Positions 36,151-47,454 of a stretch of DNA of 64,000 nt are shown piece after piece. The stretch is taken from NCBI GenBank assembly GCA_944472155.2, contig OX235273.1:30601204-30665203 (forward strand), written 5' to 3'. Every line of letters starts with the position of its first letter. The first letter of the stretch is position 1. Below the pieces are notes generated by a model. The model was not told the DNA's origin. It searched no databases and saw nothing but the letters and a program-made list of their open reading frames with translations. The position numbers and the translations under genes were made by a program. Source of the DNA: Trichobilharzia szidati. Lineage: Eukaryota; Platyhelminthes; Trematoda; Strigeidida; Schistosomatidae.

Positions 36151-36360
36151 ACATTAACGCAGCAGACATCAATTGACTAATTAAACAGAACACCTCATTA
36201 TTCACACAAGCTTTCCTGCGTGAAGAAAATACTGTCATCATTGATCTGAAGACGGTGGACAATGTGTACTTTTAGATAGATATCCTCTGTACAACTTACT
36301 AATAATAAATACACTTGCATTATCTAAATCACACCTTTCAGACTTCTTCTTTTTCAGTCA

Positions 36361-36954
36361 ATTTTCTGTCAATCAGCGAAGCTCTGAATCTCCCCTCCCC
36401 TCCCCTCCCCTCCCCTCCCCTCCCCTTCCCTCCCCTCGCACTCACCGAAATTACCATCGAACCATCTTGTGTAAATTCCTCTGTGTTTCAACCAGATACT
36501 TCGTTGCTTCATCGGTTGGTCATTTAGTCAGTGAGACAGTTCGTCAGGCTGTTGGCCGAGTTGTCGAGTAGGCGCGCAGTCAGCCGGTGTGAGAGCGAGA
36601 AAGCCAGTAAGTGGCTACGTAGGGGAGTGAGTGAGTAATTAAATGAGTGAGTGAGTCATGGAGGGAGTTGGTCAGCTAGGCAGTGAATGATGCTGGGTGT
36701 TGATTTCTGCCAGTTGAATTGAGGCATGAATCTCTGCTGAATGGAATTTAAAGTATACGAAAATGTGATTGATATATTCGGCCAAATAAACCAGCATCCA
36801 TCCATCCAAAATGGTCAGTCAGCCATTCAGTAGTCAGGCAGTCAGATGGGCAGTCAGTCAGTCAGCAAGCACGTAAGCACGTAATCAAGTCAGTAAAACA
36901 GTAATGGAGGAGGCCAGCAATCAAGCAAGCAGGTGATTATATCGCTGAGACACG
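36361..36954 (+). repeat. 3' flank of copy 6, same class as 13192-13820 and 25681-26300
   Basis: Has an expanded (CCCCT)n run (about 36391-36436) and the CAGTCAGT and AAAGTATACGAAAATGTG landmarks of the other 3' flanks. It breaks off near 36950 and joins the direct repeat. Confidence 0.75.
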
Positions 36955-38815
36955 CGCTGACTGACACTCAATTTGACACCAGCTAATCCACCTCCTTGCT
37001 CCTGCTGTTTCACGTCAACAAACATTGTGGAAACACACATAGATAGGCACATGAACACGCACTTCGCTACAAACTCACCAGTTGAAAACATCTAGATTTG
37101 CCAGAAGACGTCAGATCTGATCCCATCTGCTCTGCTCTGCTCCACACCAAGCAAGTGATACGAACAAGTCTCCTATTCTCACGAATTCTCACATATATAC
37201 AAGGAAGCATGGACGATGCGTGAAATGCTGACAAACACCTAATCATGAATCACCTCGATCACCTTACTACCAAACTACCTGCCTACTTGTTATATCTGCT
37301 GAGCTGCTAATTTGTATAACGGTAATGAACTCGACTGGTACGTTAATACGCCTATTTGTCCGTTGTACCTTCCGATTCACTGAGCCACGCAAATATCAAA
37401 AGACAAGAGCTGGCCTGTCAATGTAAAATGCTGTACATTTATTATTAGGAAAACTACACATGATATTTATACATTTTTAACACAATAAAGTCGGCTCACA
37501 GTCGTGAGAAATGATTGATCGCACAATAAGTCACAATATGCGTGAGAAAGGGTGATATACTATTTTATGCGGGATCCTATCACTACCTAACTCACTCACT
37601 CACTCACTCACTCACTACCTCCCTCTCTCCCTCCTCTCTTTCTCACACACAGACACTCGAACTTCCGTCATGTCAACCTCACCTAGGCTGTCTGGTGACA
37701 TACAATTTCTCTATTCACCTAATTCAAATGTCATCGAAAGCAATGCACTTCACTGTCATCTTCATCTTCATGTCGTGGTGTGATAGAGACAATCTGTGCC
37801 AACGGAATGTTATTCTCACATGTTCCCACAGTTCAATTCGACATTAGCAACAGAATACGATGTATCTATTTGAACATGCTATTTTTTGCCGTTTGATGTA
37901 AACCGAAATCACACGCTCAGTGATTCGTCAACGAACCTTATCGAAAGTGTGAGTCTGCAGAGAATTCAGTGTGTCAGTGACTTCATCTTGTATGTGAATC
38001 AACGTATGCATAGGTGCACATATCCTTATATGAATGTGTATGTGTATGTGTGTTTGTATGTACATTTATTATGTAATATCTATCTTTCTATACATATGCA
38101 TAAGCGTAGGGTATTTAAATAAACAGGATATTTCTTACTCTTTTGTAGTTAGTAGATCTTCAGTAGAATCGGTCCGAAGTGTGTACTAGTCACATTCGGT
38201 TTCATAGGCAGGATGACAAGACACGAGGGAGAAGAGAGATTCTATGTAGTAGAAATTAGTCGTGTGGTAGGAGAATAGTGTGCGAAATTCACACCAGAGA
38301 ACGGGAATTCGCGAAGATCGAAATACAACTACCCTTTAAATACAATTTCCATTCATTCATTCATTCAAAAATATCATTAATAATAACAATAATGATAATA
38401 ATCAGACAGCAGGCCTGGTAATAATGCGTTAATTAATTAATTAAAAAATTAATTAATTTATTATAATGTATTAACCAGTTGATTAATCAATTAAGAGAAC
38501 TAGAATTAGACATTTTCACCTCAATGCGAAGAAGAGAGTCACAGAGGAGAGAGAGAGACGGGTCGGAAAACAAGTGTACCGGTAAATAATTCCCCAAATT
38601 TTTTGACCACAGCAATCATCACTGAACATTGGATGCTGACTCTGACTGTTTAAGTCGACTTGTTTATCTGAAGGCTTCCGGTCAAGCATCCACGCCATTT
38701 GGTACTCCGTCGTGTCACGTTCGTGCACGATCCCTAGCCAGCTAAGCAATCATCTCGCACTCAGATTTCGTCCCGAAATATATCTCGTAATTTGGACGAT
38801 CCATTGGGGTGAACG
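36955..38815 (+). repeat. Direct repeat, copy 2 of 2
   Basis: Same orientation as 27541-29403. The match ends abruptly at GATCCATTGGGGTG (38815), where sequence unrelated to the locus begins; this is the right border of the amplified region. Confidence 0.85.
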
Positions 38816-38818
38816 ATC

Positions 38819-41570
38819 TGTTGCCTTTCCTTTGACTTCTGTTGTTAGATTTTGTCGTGTGTATTGAAGTTACAGGTATTTTTTTCTTGAAACAATGTGA
38901 ATTTGATGTAGTTTAATCAACAGTTTTTGTCCTATTGTGGTGAGAGCTGGCCGCTAGCCAAATTTGATAGACACTAATTTTCGGCAATGTTTATTTCCCC
39001 AATATTGGTGGTGAGAAAATGAGAACAAAGGCTTTGCTTAGGCGGGTACATTTAGGATATGGATGATCTGACAGCCATAAATAGATGCACGGTTAACTTT
39101 CTATGAGAAACAACCAATCGAAAGACTGTATTTTTTACTAACGATAATCTACAATAATGTACATTAAATTTATAAATATGTATTGATTTTCCTTAATTAA
39201 CAATCTGTTGCCTGGCCCTTGTCTTCTGATGTTACATTGGGTGAAAGCAAAAATAAGGATGGGGACGTGGAATATTCGTACAATGTACGAAACTGGAAAG
39301 GCTTCCCAGGTAGCCGCAGAAATGAGATGATATAAAATAGAAGTGTTGGGAATCTGCGAGAGCAGATGGAACGGATGTGGAAGGAGCCAACTACCAACTG
39401 GAGAGACAATAATCTACTCCGGTCACTCAGAGGACAATCACGAGCACACCGAGGGAGTGGCCATCATGATGTCATCAACAGCAGCCAAATCTCTCATGCA
39501 GTGGGAACCAATCTCCTCCAGGATAATGACAGCCAGGTTCAACTCAAAAGGAAGGAAAGTTACAATCATTCAATGCTACGCGCCTACAAACGTCTCAGAA
39601 CAAGAGAAGAAGGAGGGTTTCTACAGACAACTACAAACAGTAATGGACAACGTCCCAAAGAGCGATATCAAAATCCTGATGGATGATATGAATGCGAAAC
39701 TGGGAGGAGACAATACAGGAAGAGAACTCACCATGGGTCGCTAGGCCCTCGGTGAAATGAAAGAAAATGGTGAACTCTTCTCAGACTTCTGCACCTTCAA
39801 TGATTTGGTGATTGGTGGCAGTGTGTTCAAACACATAGATATACACAAGGCGACATGGATTTCACCAGATGGACAGACCAAAAACCATACAGACTTCATT
39901 ACAATCTCAAGGGAGTGGAGACGGAGCCAATTACCAAGGAAGAAAGACAGATTAAACAATAGGTGGACCACTTCAAAGGACTCTTGAACCGATCACCACC
40001 TACAACCTGTCCAGAAATACCAACAACAGCAAGCTGACACCAATCGTCCAACGAAAGCTGAAATCTTGAATGTAATCAAGCTTCTGAAAGCTGGAAAAGC
40101 AGCTGAACCAGATGGAATACCCCCGGAAGCACTGAAAGCGGACCCAGAAACGACAGCAGATATGCTGACTCTATTACTGCAAAAGGTCTGGAAAGAAAGA
40201 AAGGTGGCCACTGACTGGAGGAAAGGTTACCTCGTGAAACTACCAAAGAAGGGCGACTAAGGACTCTGCAAGAACTGGCTAGGAATCATGCTCCTGTCGA
40301 CACCAAGTAAAATCCTGAGTCGCATCATCCTGGAGAGAAGAAAGGACGCACTGGATACAGAACTCCGACCAGAACAAGCTGGATTCAGGAAAGGCAAATC
40401 ATGTTCTCACCAAATTGCAACTCTACGCATCATCATCGAACAAAGCATGGAATAGCAATCGAACCTCTACCTCAACTTTATAGACTTTGAGAAGGCGTTG
40501 ACGGCGAAGGAATTTGGAAACTACTCGAGTACTACGGCGTACCCCAAATATTCATCAACCTTATTCAACAGCTGTACGACAACGGCACATGTCAAGTGAT
40601 CCACAACGGAAAACTCAGTGAGGCGTTTGGAGAAAACACAGGAGTCAGACAAGGGTGCTTATTATCACCAATGATATTCCTAATTGTGGTGGACTGGATT
40701 ATGCGTCAGACAGTGGGAAACGAGAAGACAGGGATATCCTGGACCGACGTGAAAAATCTAGAAGACCTGGCTTTCGCGCGTGGATGATTTATGTTTGATG
40801 TGACGCAAGATCGAATACTTACAAGCGAAAACCGACAAATCGGTCGAAGAAGCAGCAAAGACAGGACTCCAGGTGAACATAGACAAGACGGAGGTTAAGC
40901 AAATAACCAACCAACAACAACAACAGCTGCAACATCCAGCGCCAATCACTATCAACGGGAGGGATTTGAAAGAGGTTACTTCATTCACTTATCTAGGGAG
41001 CATCATCTCAACAACATGACGAACGGACGAGGATGTCAAATCAAGAGTCGGGAAGGCGAGAAACACATTCATCAATCTGAAACCAATCTGCAAATCTTCG
41101 TCACTCAGCATCAACAACAAAATTCGGATTTTCGAAACAAACGTCAGGTCAGTTTTGCTATACGGATCAGAAACTTGGCGAGTCACAAAGAATATTTCTA
41201 ACAGGTTGCAGACCTTTATCAACAACTGTCTTCGTTCTATACTGAGAACAGATGGCCGGAAAGAATCACAAACAAGAAGCTATGGGAACAAACAAAACAG
41301 GAACCAATCGTCCAACAAATATTCAAGAGAAAGTGGAGATGGATCAGGCTCTCGCTGAGGAGGCCACTGGGTGACATCGCGCGTCAGGCCGTCGATTGGA
41401 ACCGGAAAGGGAAGCGTCGAGTGGTACGTCCAAGGGTGACATGGAGGAGATCGTGTGAAGAGGAGTTGAAACAGTATGGATTAACATGGATGCAGGTGAA
41501 AAGTACAGCCGAAGACAGAAGCAAGTGGAGACGTATAGTTCATTTAAACGTGGAAATGATTATTTTCTGT
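38819..41570 (+). mobile_element. RTE-type (SR2-like) LINE, decayed
   Basis: After a 5' region of about 420 bp with a repeated CTGTTGCC-CTTCTG motif (38823 and 39206), the plus strand encodes an apurinic-type endonuclease followed by a reverse transcriptase, in the order typical of RTE LINEs. The 3' end is near 41570, followed by AT-rich DNA; no clear tail repeat or target duplication was found. Confidence 0.8.
39260..41530 (+). pseudogene. RTE endonuclease-reverse transcriptase ORF, broken
   Basis: The endonuclease starts with MGTWNIRTMYETGKASQVA and shows ICESRW (catalytic Glu), MDDMNAKLGGDNT and ATWISPDGQTKNHTDFI. Stops fall at about 39328 (TGA) and 39742 (TAG). A deletion near 39910-39940 joins the endonuclease end to the RT N-terminus. 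The RT has LLKAGKAAEPDGIPPEALK, then RPEQAGFRKGKSCSHQI, LNFIDFEKAL, NTGVRQGCLLSP, and a box ending LAFA followed by a small insertion that shifts the frame right before the Asp-Asp pair (40770-40795). The C-terminal part (FTYLGSIIST, VLLYGSETW) is in a further frame. At least five lesions make it inactive. Confidence 0.85.
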
Positions 41571-42169
41571 TGTTTGATAAACAAAAATATCTGAAAAAAG
41601 GAAGTATTGACTGTGAAACTGTATAGTTCATAGTTTTTCATCGTTGTACTTTGGACTGAGTAGATTCAGTGGGTATAATAAAATAAATAAACATATGATA
41701 AATGTCTGATTTCTACTTACTTCAATGAACTTCCAAATTTTGTTTCATCAAAATATTCATGTAGAATAATTACCATAATTTTAAATATCTTCACTTGAAC
41801 AATCACAGTCCATTGTAAACAAACTAGATTATAAAATTGGTTGGGTAATTATTTTTATTAAAAAACACACCATGATTAACCTGAGTGTTGTATAGACGAA
41901 TTCATTTTATGAGAACAGTGAGTATATTTCCAATGTTTTTAATATATTTTAATATTAGCAGTTTCGTAATGAAGACTTCACTTTAAACCCAGTAGGGCAT
42001 TTTCAGCTAATATTACTACCAGGAACTTATTCCATGCTCAAGATCTTCAAGTCAAATAACAATACTAGATGGTGTGCGATCCAAAGAGTGCTTTTTTACT
42101 TCACGAGATTTTTCTTCCATTTCCTTGAAAAAGCTGTGTTCATGTGCCTATCTAATTTGCTGAGGTTTT
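41571..42169. other. AT-rich intergenic sequence
   Basis: No gene or recognised element seen. Confidence 0.45.
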
Positions 42170-42740
42170 TATCGTCATGAGCTGACGTGAGTTTGAGAAC
42201 CACTGGATAGTTGTTTCGTCCTAATTTTGGACTTTTCAGTAGAACGTATCTAATGTTTGAGACTTCGCAGTCTCTTCTCCTCTCCACTCAGTTCTGTCTT
42301 ATCACTTTCTGTGAAATCTCGGAGTATATACAAGCGATCAAAATGGCTTCTCATTATCTTCCTTTTTCAAATGTCAAACCGACACCTGACTCGGTGTTTC
42401 TGATTCGGATATCATTGGAGAGAATTAAGCGGAATTTGAGTTGAACGTCTTTTTAGCGAATATCCAATCCATCTACGTATACGTCTGCATGTTTTCAAGT
42501 TTTAAGTCGCAGGGATTAGACTGGCTACAGGCTTCATCAAAATCTGACGTTGTTCTTAACAACAATGGAAACTCAGGGAGTACACTAGTTATAGGCTCTA
42601 CATCATTACGAACCTACCAGGATTCGAACCAAGGAACTTGTGGATGCAAAGCGGGCTCGCATATCATTCGACCAATGGGGTCGGATATGATGGCTCATGA
42701 ATTTCAGCGTCTCTCTAGAATTAGATTTCAGTGAGGTTCA
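42170..42740 (-). mobile_element. tRNA-related SINE-like repeat with hammerhead core
   Basis: On the minus strand a tRNA-like head near 42690-42620 ends in a Pol III B box (GGTTCGAATCC, 42630-42620). About 380 bp downstream follows a hammerhead-like motif. The schistosome Sm-alpha family has the same components (Pol III head plus hammerhead), although there the two lie closer together; this copy may carry an insertion or be composite. Confidence 0.5.
42213..42239 (-). ncRNA. Decayed hammerhead-ribozyme core
   Basis: Minus strand reads CTGAAAA-GTCC-AAAATTA-GGAC-GAAAC. Stem II (GTCC/GGAC) and the GAAAC box are intact. The first core box should be CTGANGA, so only the position matching catalytic G8 is changed to A. 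Flanks GATAC and CTATC can pair upstream and downstream. The copy is expected to be inactive. Confidence 0.6.
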
Positions 42741-43745
42741 TCAAGCCAGGAGTGACAATAGTTGCCAACCGATAACCTTGGCTGGTGGTTGCACTGTATA
42801 TATCACCAACCTGTAGAAAAGGGAATTAATGTTCCGTTTTATCCTATACCAATGACAGTGGTATACGAGCCTGTTTCATAAAATGAAAATCCTGATTTTG
42901 AATGCTGATGGGCCTGTTCTGCTGAGGAAACTGAAACTGTTGTCCAGCGCAACCTGATTCTTCATTTTCGGTGAACAGTAGGTTATTAGCTATTTTGTTG
43001 CCAATGTGTCTGCCTCTCATTTATTTGTATTCCTCGTCGAGGCATTATCCCTCGCACAGTTTAACAGCCATCATTTAGTCCATAACAGAGGGAAAGTTGG
43101 GTATTACAGCCAACCTCATCGCTAATGAAAAAGATGATTGAAACATACTGCTGATTATTTTCGCAACCAAATGTAGAGTGTCACTTTCTATCCACAAAAT
43201 GAATACAGCTTTCATTTCATTCGATTATTATTCAACTTTGTCCTGTTCACACTGTCCTTACTTTGACGGTTCATTTCAGTTTTAGGTCGCTTTCATCTAT
43301 GGAAGTCTTTCTGGTGAGTAAATTATTTTCAGTGTCAACACACTGACTGGTACGGTAAACCATTTTCATGAAAGCTCCTCTTTCCTCAATCCATTTCGTT
43401 TCGACTGTTTGAATTATAAGGTCGATATTCATATTTTCACCTTGAAAATCTCCATATCAGTAAAACCACTGATCTTATACCATCCTCCGACCGAGATTTT
43501 CATTTCTCCAAATCGAGCGTCACTGACTCTTGCAATCGACAGCTTATCGCGAAACCGAAGATTCCTTGCTTTTCAACAAAGTAATAAGATGCACAGCTTA
43601 TTATTATATCATTACTATTCTTCCTTTCGGTTTCGAATGTAACGTAGGAATTCAATATTTCACCTCCACTTTGCCTTATTTTCTGCGGTCCCCTTTAGCT
43701 GGCCTCTTGACTGCCAATAGTCTCTCATCTCCTCCCTGCACGATC
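42741..43745. other. Unassigned sequence
   Basis: No recognised gene. The plus-strand frames at 43409-43772 lie on the strand opposite to the adjoining LINE remnant and have no features of their own. Confidence 0.4.
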
Positions 43746-44460
43746 TTCCTTTTGTCACTCTCAAATTCATGACCCACTCATCGTCCCCTATTTTGATTTC
43801 ACCCTAGGGTCTGATGTGCGATTTCATTTGACAGTCCTCTCCGCGTGGGACTTATCCATATCCATTTTCTTCTGCAGTGCTGTTGAACACTAGGTACATG
43901 TTTGTTCTCATAGTTTCTTGTTGCTAATTGTTTCTGGTCACTTGATCTTCAGTATGGAGTGAAGGAAGCTGTTGACGGAAGTCTGAAGCCGGTTAGAAGT
44001 GCTTCCCGTGATGCACACACCAAATTTTTGACCCACACAGAAGAAAAACCAAATATTTTGTTTTGTTTGTGATGAATTCGGAAGATTTATACACTGATTT
44101 TAGCTGGATGAAGGTCTGCGTCGCCTTTCCGATTCTGGTATTAACATCGTCATCCATGTAACCGCCCGAGGTTGAAACCATGCTACCTAGATAAACGAAG
44201 GATGTGATTGCCGCTTGCTGTCGTTGCCTGCATTAACTTCTCTTTGTCAGTTGAAGTCCTATCCTTGCTGCTTCCAATTCTGACTTTCTCCTGAAAGTTT
44301 TCTAGCTTATGTAACATTAGACGTAAGTCGTCCACGAAATCAAGACCTTCCAGAGTCTACTTATCAAGCGATGTATACTCATCTTCTCGCTCTGCACAGT
44401 CTACCCGAAATACTTTGCGATCTCGAGATCAACTTTTCAATGCTTCTGAAGGATGTGAAA
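43746..44460 (-). pseudogene. RTE-type reverse transcriptase C-terminal remnant
   Basis: Minus-strand frames give, from 44460 downward, a decayed stretch with an Asp-Asp box, then MVSTSGGYMDDDVNTRIGK and FIQLKSVYKSSEFITNKTK at about 44181-44080, and LLCGSKIWCVHHGKHF. This corresponds to the FTYLGSIIST-VLLYGSETW part of the copy at 41 kb. The two copies share layout but little exact sequence, so they belong to different subfamilies or ages. Confidence 0.65.
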
Positions 44461-45278
44461 GAGGCATTAACAGTGAATAAAATTTTCTTTTCGAAGATTC
44501 ATTTTTATGAGCTATAGAATCGTAATTATATTTAACAAAGAACTCTTTGGACCAATTAGATACAGGTAAACTTTGTCCTCGAAAAATGTATTACACAATG
44601 TAAGGTCTTATAGAGGATGACTAATTGTAAGTTAGGAAAGAGGCAGAAGTGCGCATGACATAATAAGTGTGAGAAAAAGACTTATCAGAAAGCTCGTGTA
44701 GAATGGACAGGAACTATTGGAAAGGCGATAAAGTGTTTTACATAAAATCTGTATGAAAAACCAATGTAATTAATAAAGAGTAACAGAGTGGTAATAAAAT
44801 ATGGATGATGGCAATAATGATGATAATAAAATATTAGTAGTAATAACAATAGTGATATTGAACTTACGCAGTAAAGCAATGAAAAGAAGCAAAATTATAG
44901 TAAGAAATTTACTCTGGCCACGGTGAGGTGAGTGAATGTATGTATCGCATTTGAATGCAGAGGTTCGGTTTCAGATCTCGAATAGCTAGTGCTTCAGCTA
45001 TGTGAAGATGGCGTATGCGAAGTCTCTTTGTACGAAGTTGAGGGACTCTGTGTAGCCCTGAGAAGCACTCATGTGGGGGTCCTCGATGCCAGGAGATGAC
45101 AAGGTGTTCAACGATAGAGCTGCTGCTATTCCTCCTTTCTTCCTTGATTAACCAAACTACACAGTGTTCCAGAATACTTTTGTGGACTCGATGTTGCGTG
45201 CGGCCGATATACCTTGCTCCACATTAGCAAGTAAATTGATAAATACACACTGGCGTTCCCAAAAGCAGTATCTTATCC
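44461..45278. other. AT-rich intergenic sequence
   Basis: Contains ATAATAATGATG-type low-complexity sequence near 44790-44860. No gene seen. Confidence 0.45.
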
Positions 45279-45463
45279 TGTGCGTCGGTGGCACAGTGGT
45301 TAGGACTCTCGCCGACCATGCACATGGTCCGGGGTTCGATCCCCTGCCGGCGCACACCCGATATCTACGGTATGCCCGAATTTGGGCAACCGATATCCAT
45401 GCTGAAAATTCCATACTTGTACTGAAAATACGGTGTGGAATCAAGCTGTAAATAAAAAAAAAA
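45279..45463 (+). mobile_element. tRNA-derived SINE with A and B boxes and A tail
   Basis: The head folds like a tRNA: TGTGCGTC pairs with the GGCGCACA end, the A box is TGGCACAGTGG (45289-45299), the T arm is GGGGTTCGATCCCC with the B box at 45333-45343, and a hairpin GACCAT/ATGGTC sits where the anticodon arm should be. A body of about 95 bp follows, ending in a run of ten A. No hammerhead core is visible in the body. The four-base anticodon-arm loop and the A tail argue against a working tRNA. Confidence 0.75.
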
Positions 45464-45489
45464 CTTCCTAAAAAGTATATGTCAATACC

Positions 45490-46057
45490 TTGAGATAAGG
45501 TAAAGGTGGATACCGTAGTTAAGAAACCTTTGTATCTTCAGTTAAGTTGCAAATGAGAAATTGCAGTTGATATTCTAAAATGCTGACTTAACAGAGCAGT
45601 AGAGAGAACATTTCCTGCAGCTAAACTGGTACTCAACTTCTCAAATAATCCAATAACAACACAACGAGTCAAGGATAAATTACCAAAGATGGCTTCATCA
45701 ATGTGTATCTATGAATTCAACTGATCATGTGGAGCTAGTTAGATTGACCGTACTCAGAGGGCTTTATCCATGAGTGCACGTGAACATATATCTGTATGGT
45801 TGAGTAAAGGGGTAACCAAATACGCAAATAGTGCAGTCTTAGCCCATTTGGTAGATATTGGACACTCGATAACACTTGACCAGGCATTCTCAATTATTTA
45901 CCGCGTTCCTGGTAATCTATCTAGGGGAACTCGACTACGTCTTCTATCAGCAGCTGAAGTAGTTGAAATCAATACCAGAAGACTGACTCTTTGTATACAG
46001 AAGACGTATGTTCAACCACTTTGTTTACTTTGGCCTACAACAAGGCCAACACTTTAA
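45490..46057 (+). pseudogene. Penelope-like element, GIY-YIG end
   Basis: The frame runs from a decayed linker (KKPLYLQLSCK, then LNRAVERTFPAAKL) through MCIYEF, where a TGA and a TAG interrupt the nuclease motif (about 45718-45740), to an open C-terminal part: REHISVWLSKGVTKYANSAVLAHLVDIGH, the AFSIIYRVPGN block and LLSAAEVVEI with the conserved Glu, ending with a stop at 46055-46057. The 5' part of the element is missing and the SINE at 45279 lies directly upstream. This is a different Penelope-like subfamily from the 33-kb copy, judging by the C-terminus. Confidence 0.75.
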
Positions 46058-47244
46058 ACTCTCATCAACATTTTCTTTTCTTCTTCTTCCATTCCTTTGT
46101 TTCATTGACAAACGTTCATTTTTTGACTATTTATGATTTTATGACCTTTTTTATGGTTTTGTTACCGTGGGTTTAAGCGATGCTTTTCTAACTTGTTATC
46201 GTATTTACAAAATCCTGTTTATTCCACTTCACTAAATTCATTATTCCTATTATTTGACGATCATTCACCAGTAGTACTTTTTAGTTTACATCACATCATC
46301 GTTATTATTTTACAATCATTATTATTGTCGTCAATATCAACCTTGAACTTTTGTCTAGTCTACCCTATTTCTTGGTTTATTTTCTGAAGTTTTCATATTG
46401 TCTTATACACCATGACTGCACTCACTCTCGAAACCTGTATTTTTGCTGAACGAGTAATTCCAACGTTTTGTTCGGCACACTGTCCTGAACTTCTTCAAGA
46501 AAATTAATAAAAATTCACATAACAGAGGTTTATATATATATATATATATATATATAAAGGACGTCTAGGTGTTTAAAAATTCTCCAATCATGTGAGTCAT
46601 GAAACAAATATCAACACGTATAATAACTGATGTCAGCTCATGATGAACTCCAACTAATCAAAATTGTATGAGTTGTTATCAAAAGTTGACCTCAGACTTA
46701 CAAATTTTAGTCTACCTTCGTTAAACACTTTAAACAGAGTGTTCTTTTTGTCAGATTACGTTCAACTAGAAGTTCGTGGTGGTAGATAACTGAATATGAA
46801 AGTATATGTGTATATGCAGTATGCAGTGGTGTGTGTAAGTGTGTATGGGTAAACAGTTGTTCAGCATTTCCCCAACCTCTTCATAAGAAGATATAGATAG
46901 GTATGATTATTTAGTGATACAATCCATCTTTTATTTATTAATCAGGATTTACCATGCATCAGCTAGCATCACACCTTGACGTCTGTTCAAACTGTTGGTG
47001 CCTACCCATATATGTGGCGCTTTGATAGAAACATACATGAGTGCATACGATCAGCTAACGCATCACCACAGTTCTGTGGGTTATTTCTATCCATGTAACA
47101 ATGACTTGTTCAAACTTCATCAATGCTTTGTGTCCGTTTATATGAAGTGTTTGAATTGTGGATATTGGACAGTGACTGACTGACTGACTGACTCGTTATC
47201 TGCCTGAATTCCACTTATCATCAACAGACCAAAATTAAAAGTAC
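46058..47244. other. 3' region of the Penelope-like element and intergenic DNA
   Basis: T-rich sequence (46060-46400) typical of the 3' part of these elements, then a (TA)n run at 46530-46556. The stretch before the gag frame (46950-47240) may contain an LTR or leader, but I could not delimit one. Confidence 0.45.
46530..46556. repeat. (TA)n microsatellite
   Basis: About thirteen TA units. Confidence 0.9.
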
Positions 47245-47454
47245 ATGTTGTGGCCAAAACTAATTAGTGAAACTAATTCTCAATTTGTATTTAGAGTTGA
47301 TAGATATCTAACAGTCTATTCTTCTTTGCTACTTATATATTTACTCGTCACTTTCTTATTTATTTCCTGCCTATATTGGTGTCATTTATGGTCTTCAAAA
47401 CTGGTCTCCTCGGTCTTTTCTTCTTCACATCTGGTGTCGCTGCCTCTGCCGAAG

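Larger units (their letters stand above)
34276..36360 (+). repeat. Right arm of the copy 5/6 palindrome
   Basis: Reverse complement of about 30240-32310 and includes gene copy 6. The arms share the leader insertion and 3' changes that separate copies 5/6 from 1-4. Confidence 0.85.

Noticed and set aside
45279..45356. Functional tRNA gene
   Set aside because: The acceptor and T arms pair, but the anticodon arm has a four-base loop and the sequence continues into a body with an A tail, so it is a SINE head.
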